From Lacibacter sp. H375 (GTDB taxonomy: Bacteria; Bacteroidota; Bacteroidia; Chitinophagales; Chitinophagaceae): 64,000 bases of DNA. Numbering within the stretch: the stretch's first letter is position 1; every line of letters starts with the position of its first letter. Where the stretch lies: NCBI RefSeq assembly GCF_037892425.1, contig NZ_JBBKTT010000001.1, forward strand, positions 1,860,001-1,924,000, in the 5' to 3' direction. Under the pieces are notes generated by a model, which was not told the DNA's origin, did not search any database, and saw only the letters and a list, made by a program, of their open reading frames with translations. This document shows positions 63,622-64,000 of this stretch, one piece after another. The position numbers were made by a program, and so were the translations under genes.

Positions 63622-64000
63622 ATGATGAAAAAATGGTCCTACTACCTGCTAGTTTTACTAACAGGAATTTTCTTCCTTTTTTATATCAGCACCCGTGCCC
63701 ACAAGCTTTCAATAACACACGATGAAAGCAGTACTACTAATGTTGTGGATGGCAGTTATAACGATATTATGTTTTCTTCTTCGATGTTTGGTAGCGCCAA
63801 TAACCATATTGTAAATTCATTGTTGCTGAAAAAAAGTGTTGCGCTGTTTGGGTGGCACGAATGGAGTATACGTTTACCGAATGTTCTATCCTTCGTAATA
63901 TACTTTTTGGCGATTGTTTTCCTGGTTGGAAATTTATGCGCAAATAGCTGGATCAGGTTGGCTGCTATTTTTTTTCTTTGTGCATCGCATTTCATATTGG
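63622..64000 (+). CDS. Polytopic membrane glycosyltransferase, PMT-like (3' partial)
   Basis: A frame starting with two ATGs at 63622/63625 stays open to the end of the window (126 codons). The protein starts with a transmembrane helix (YYLLVLLTGIFFLFYI), then a loop with HKLSITHDESSTTNVVDG. An acidic DE pair in the first outer loop is the hallmark of GT39/GT83-type (PMT/ArnT-like) glycosyltransferases that use polyprenyl-phosphate sugars. Further helices follow (VLSFVIYFLAIVFLVGNL, LAAIFFLCASHFIL). The rest lies beyond the window. Confidence 0.75.
   Translation, partial: MMKKWSYYLLVLLTGIFFLFYISTRAHKLSITHDESSTTNVVDGSYNDIMFSSSMFGSANNHIVNSLLLKKSVALFGWHEWSIRLPNVLSFVIYFLAIVFLVGNLCANSWIRLAAIFFLCASHFIL

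Noticed and set aside
1-64000. tRNA, rRNA or riboswitch genes
   Set aside because: I looked through the intergenic gaps and saw no cloverleaf, rRNA-like or known riboswitch consensus sequence. A covariance-model scan could still find a small ncRNA.

Overview
The window comes from a member of the Bacteroidota, most likely the family Chitinophagaceae. Evidence for this is the moderate AT bias, the near absence of Shine-Dalgarno sites, promoter-like TAnnTTTG boxes, a full set of type IX secretion (T9SS) and gliding genes (gldF, gldG, gldJ, porU, porV, a PorP/SprF protein), four large secreted proteins with T9SS C-terminal sorting domains, a MurF-Alr fusion, and bshA. I cannot fix the genus. No rRNA, tRNA, CRISPR array or intact insertion sequence was seen.

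Region 1 (1-6440) is accessory. It starts inside a T9SS cargo gene and its terminator. About 4.5 kb later the last ~70 bp of the same type of gene plus the same terminator recur as a decayed copy (6307-6431). Between the two copies lie decayed intergenic DNA with a gene relic, a chromate-resistance pair (ChrB-AraC fusion and ChrA) followed by a third gene cut off after its signal peptide, two small XRE regulators, and a SymE-like gene upstream of a 166-residue protein with nuclease-like motifs.

Region 2 (6478-13280, minus strand) reads gldF-gldG-terC-murF/alr-lspA: gliding/T9SS export, a membrane ion or redox protein, cell-wall synthesis and lipoprotein maturation. Region 3 (13491-18359) holds two T9SS cargo proteins around an IscA-type Fe-S carrier and methylmalonyl-CoA epimerase. 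Region 4 (18528-29592) is the main secretion block: murF and gldJ on the minus strand, and divergently porU-porV-ispF-dut-DUF4292-envC.

Region 5 (29578-39801) has bshA (bacillithiol), an M28 peptidase, a PGM1-like ATP-grasp ligase, a LiaF-like/DUF4288/LytS/LytTR four-gene set, a shortened AnmK-like protein, upp, and a PorP/SprF protein. Region 6 (39877-48716) has a 1291-residue secreted metzincin facing the PorP/SprF gene, an NAD(P)-binding protein, an ECF sigma factor with a membrane TPR partner, and a fasciclin lipoprotein. Region 7 (48788-53218) has an esterase, the conserved ffh-rpsP-rimM group and a family 2 glycosyltransferase. Region 8 (53259-64000) has small redox-type exported proteins, adenine deaminase, a LolA-like exported protein, a BNR-propeller protein, a DUF5916 outer-membrane protein, and the start of a polytopic glycosyltransferase that runs off the window.

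The secretion genes, cargo, lipoprotein maturation and envelope synthesis genes together describe an organism that invests heavily in surface protein export. The least explained parts are the 1907-6400 island (especially the SymE/nuclease-like pair), the degenerate AnmK, the ATP-grasp ligase without a visible peptide partner, and a recurrent promoter box placed only a few bases ahead of several start codons.
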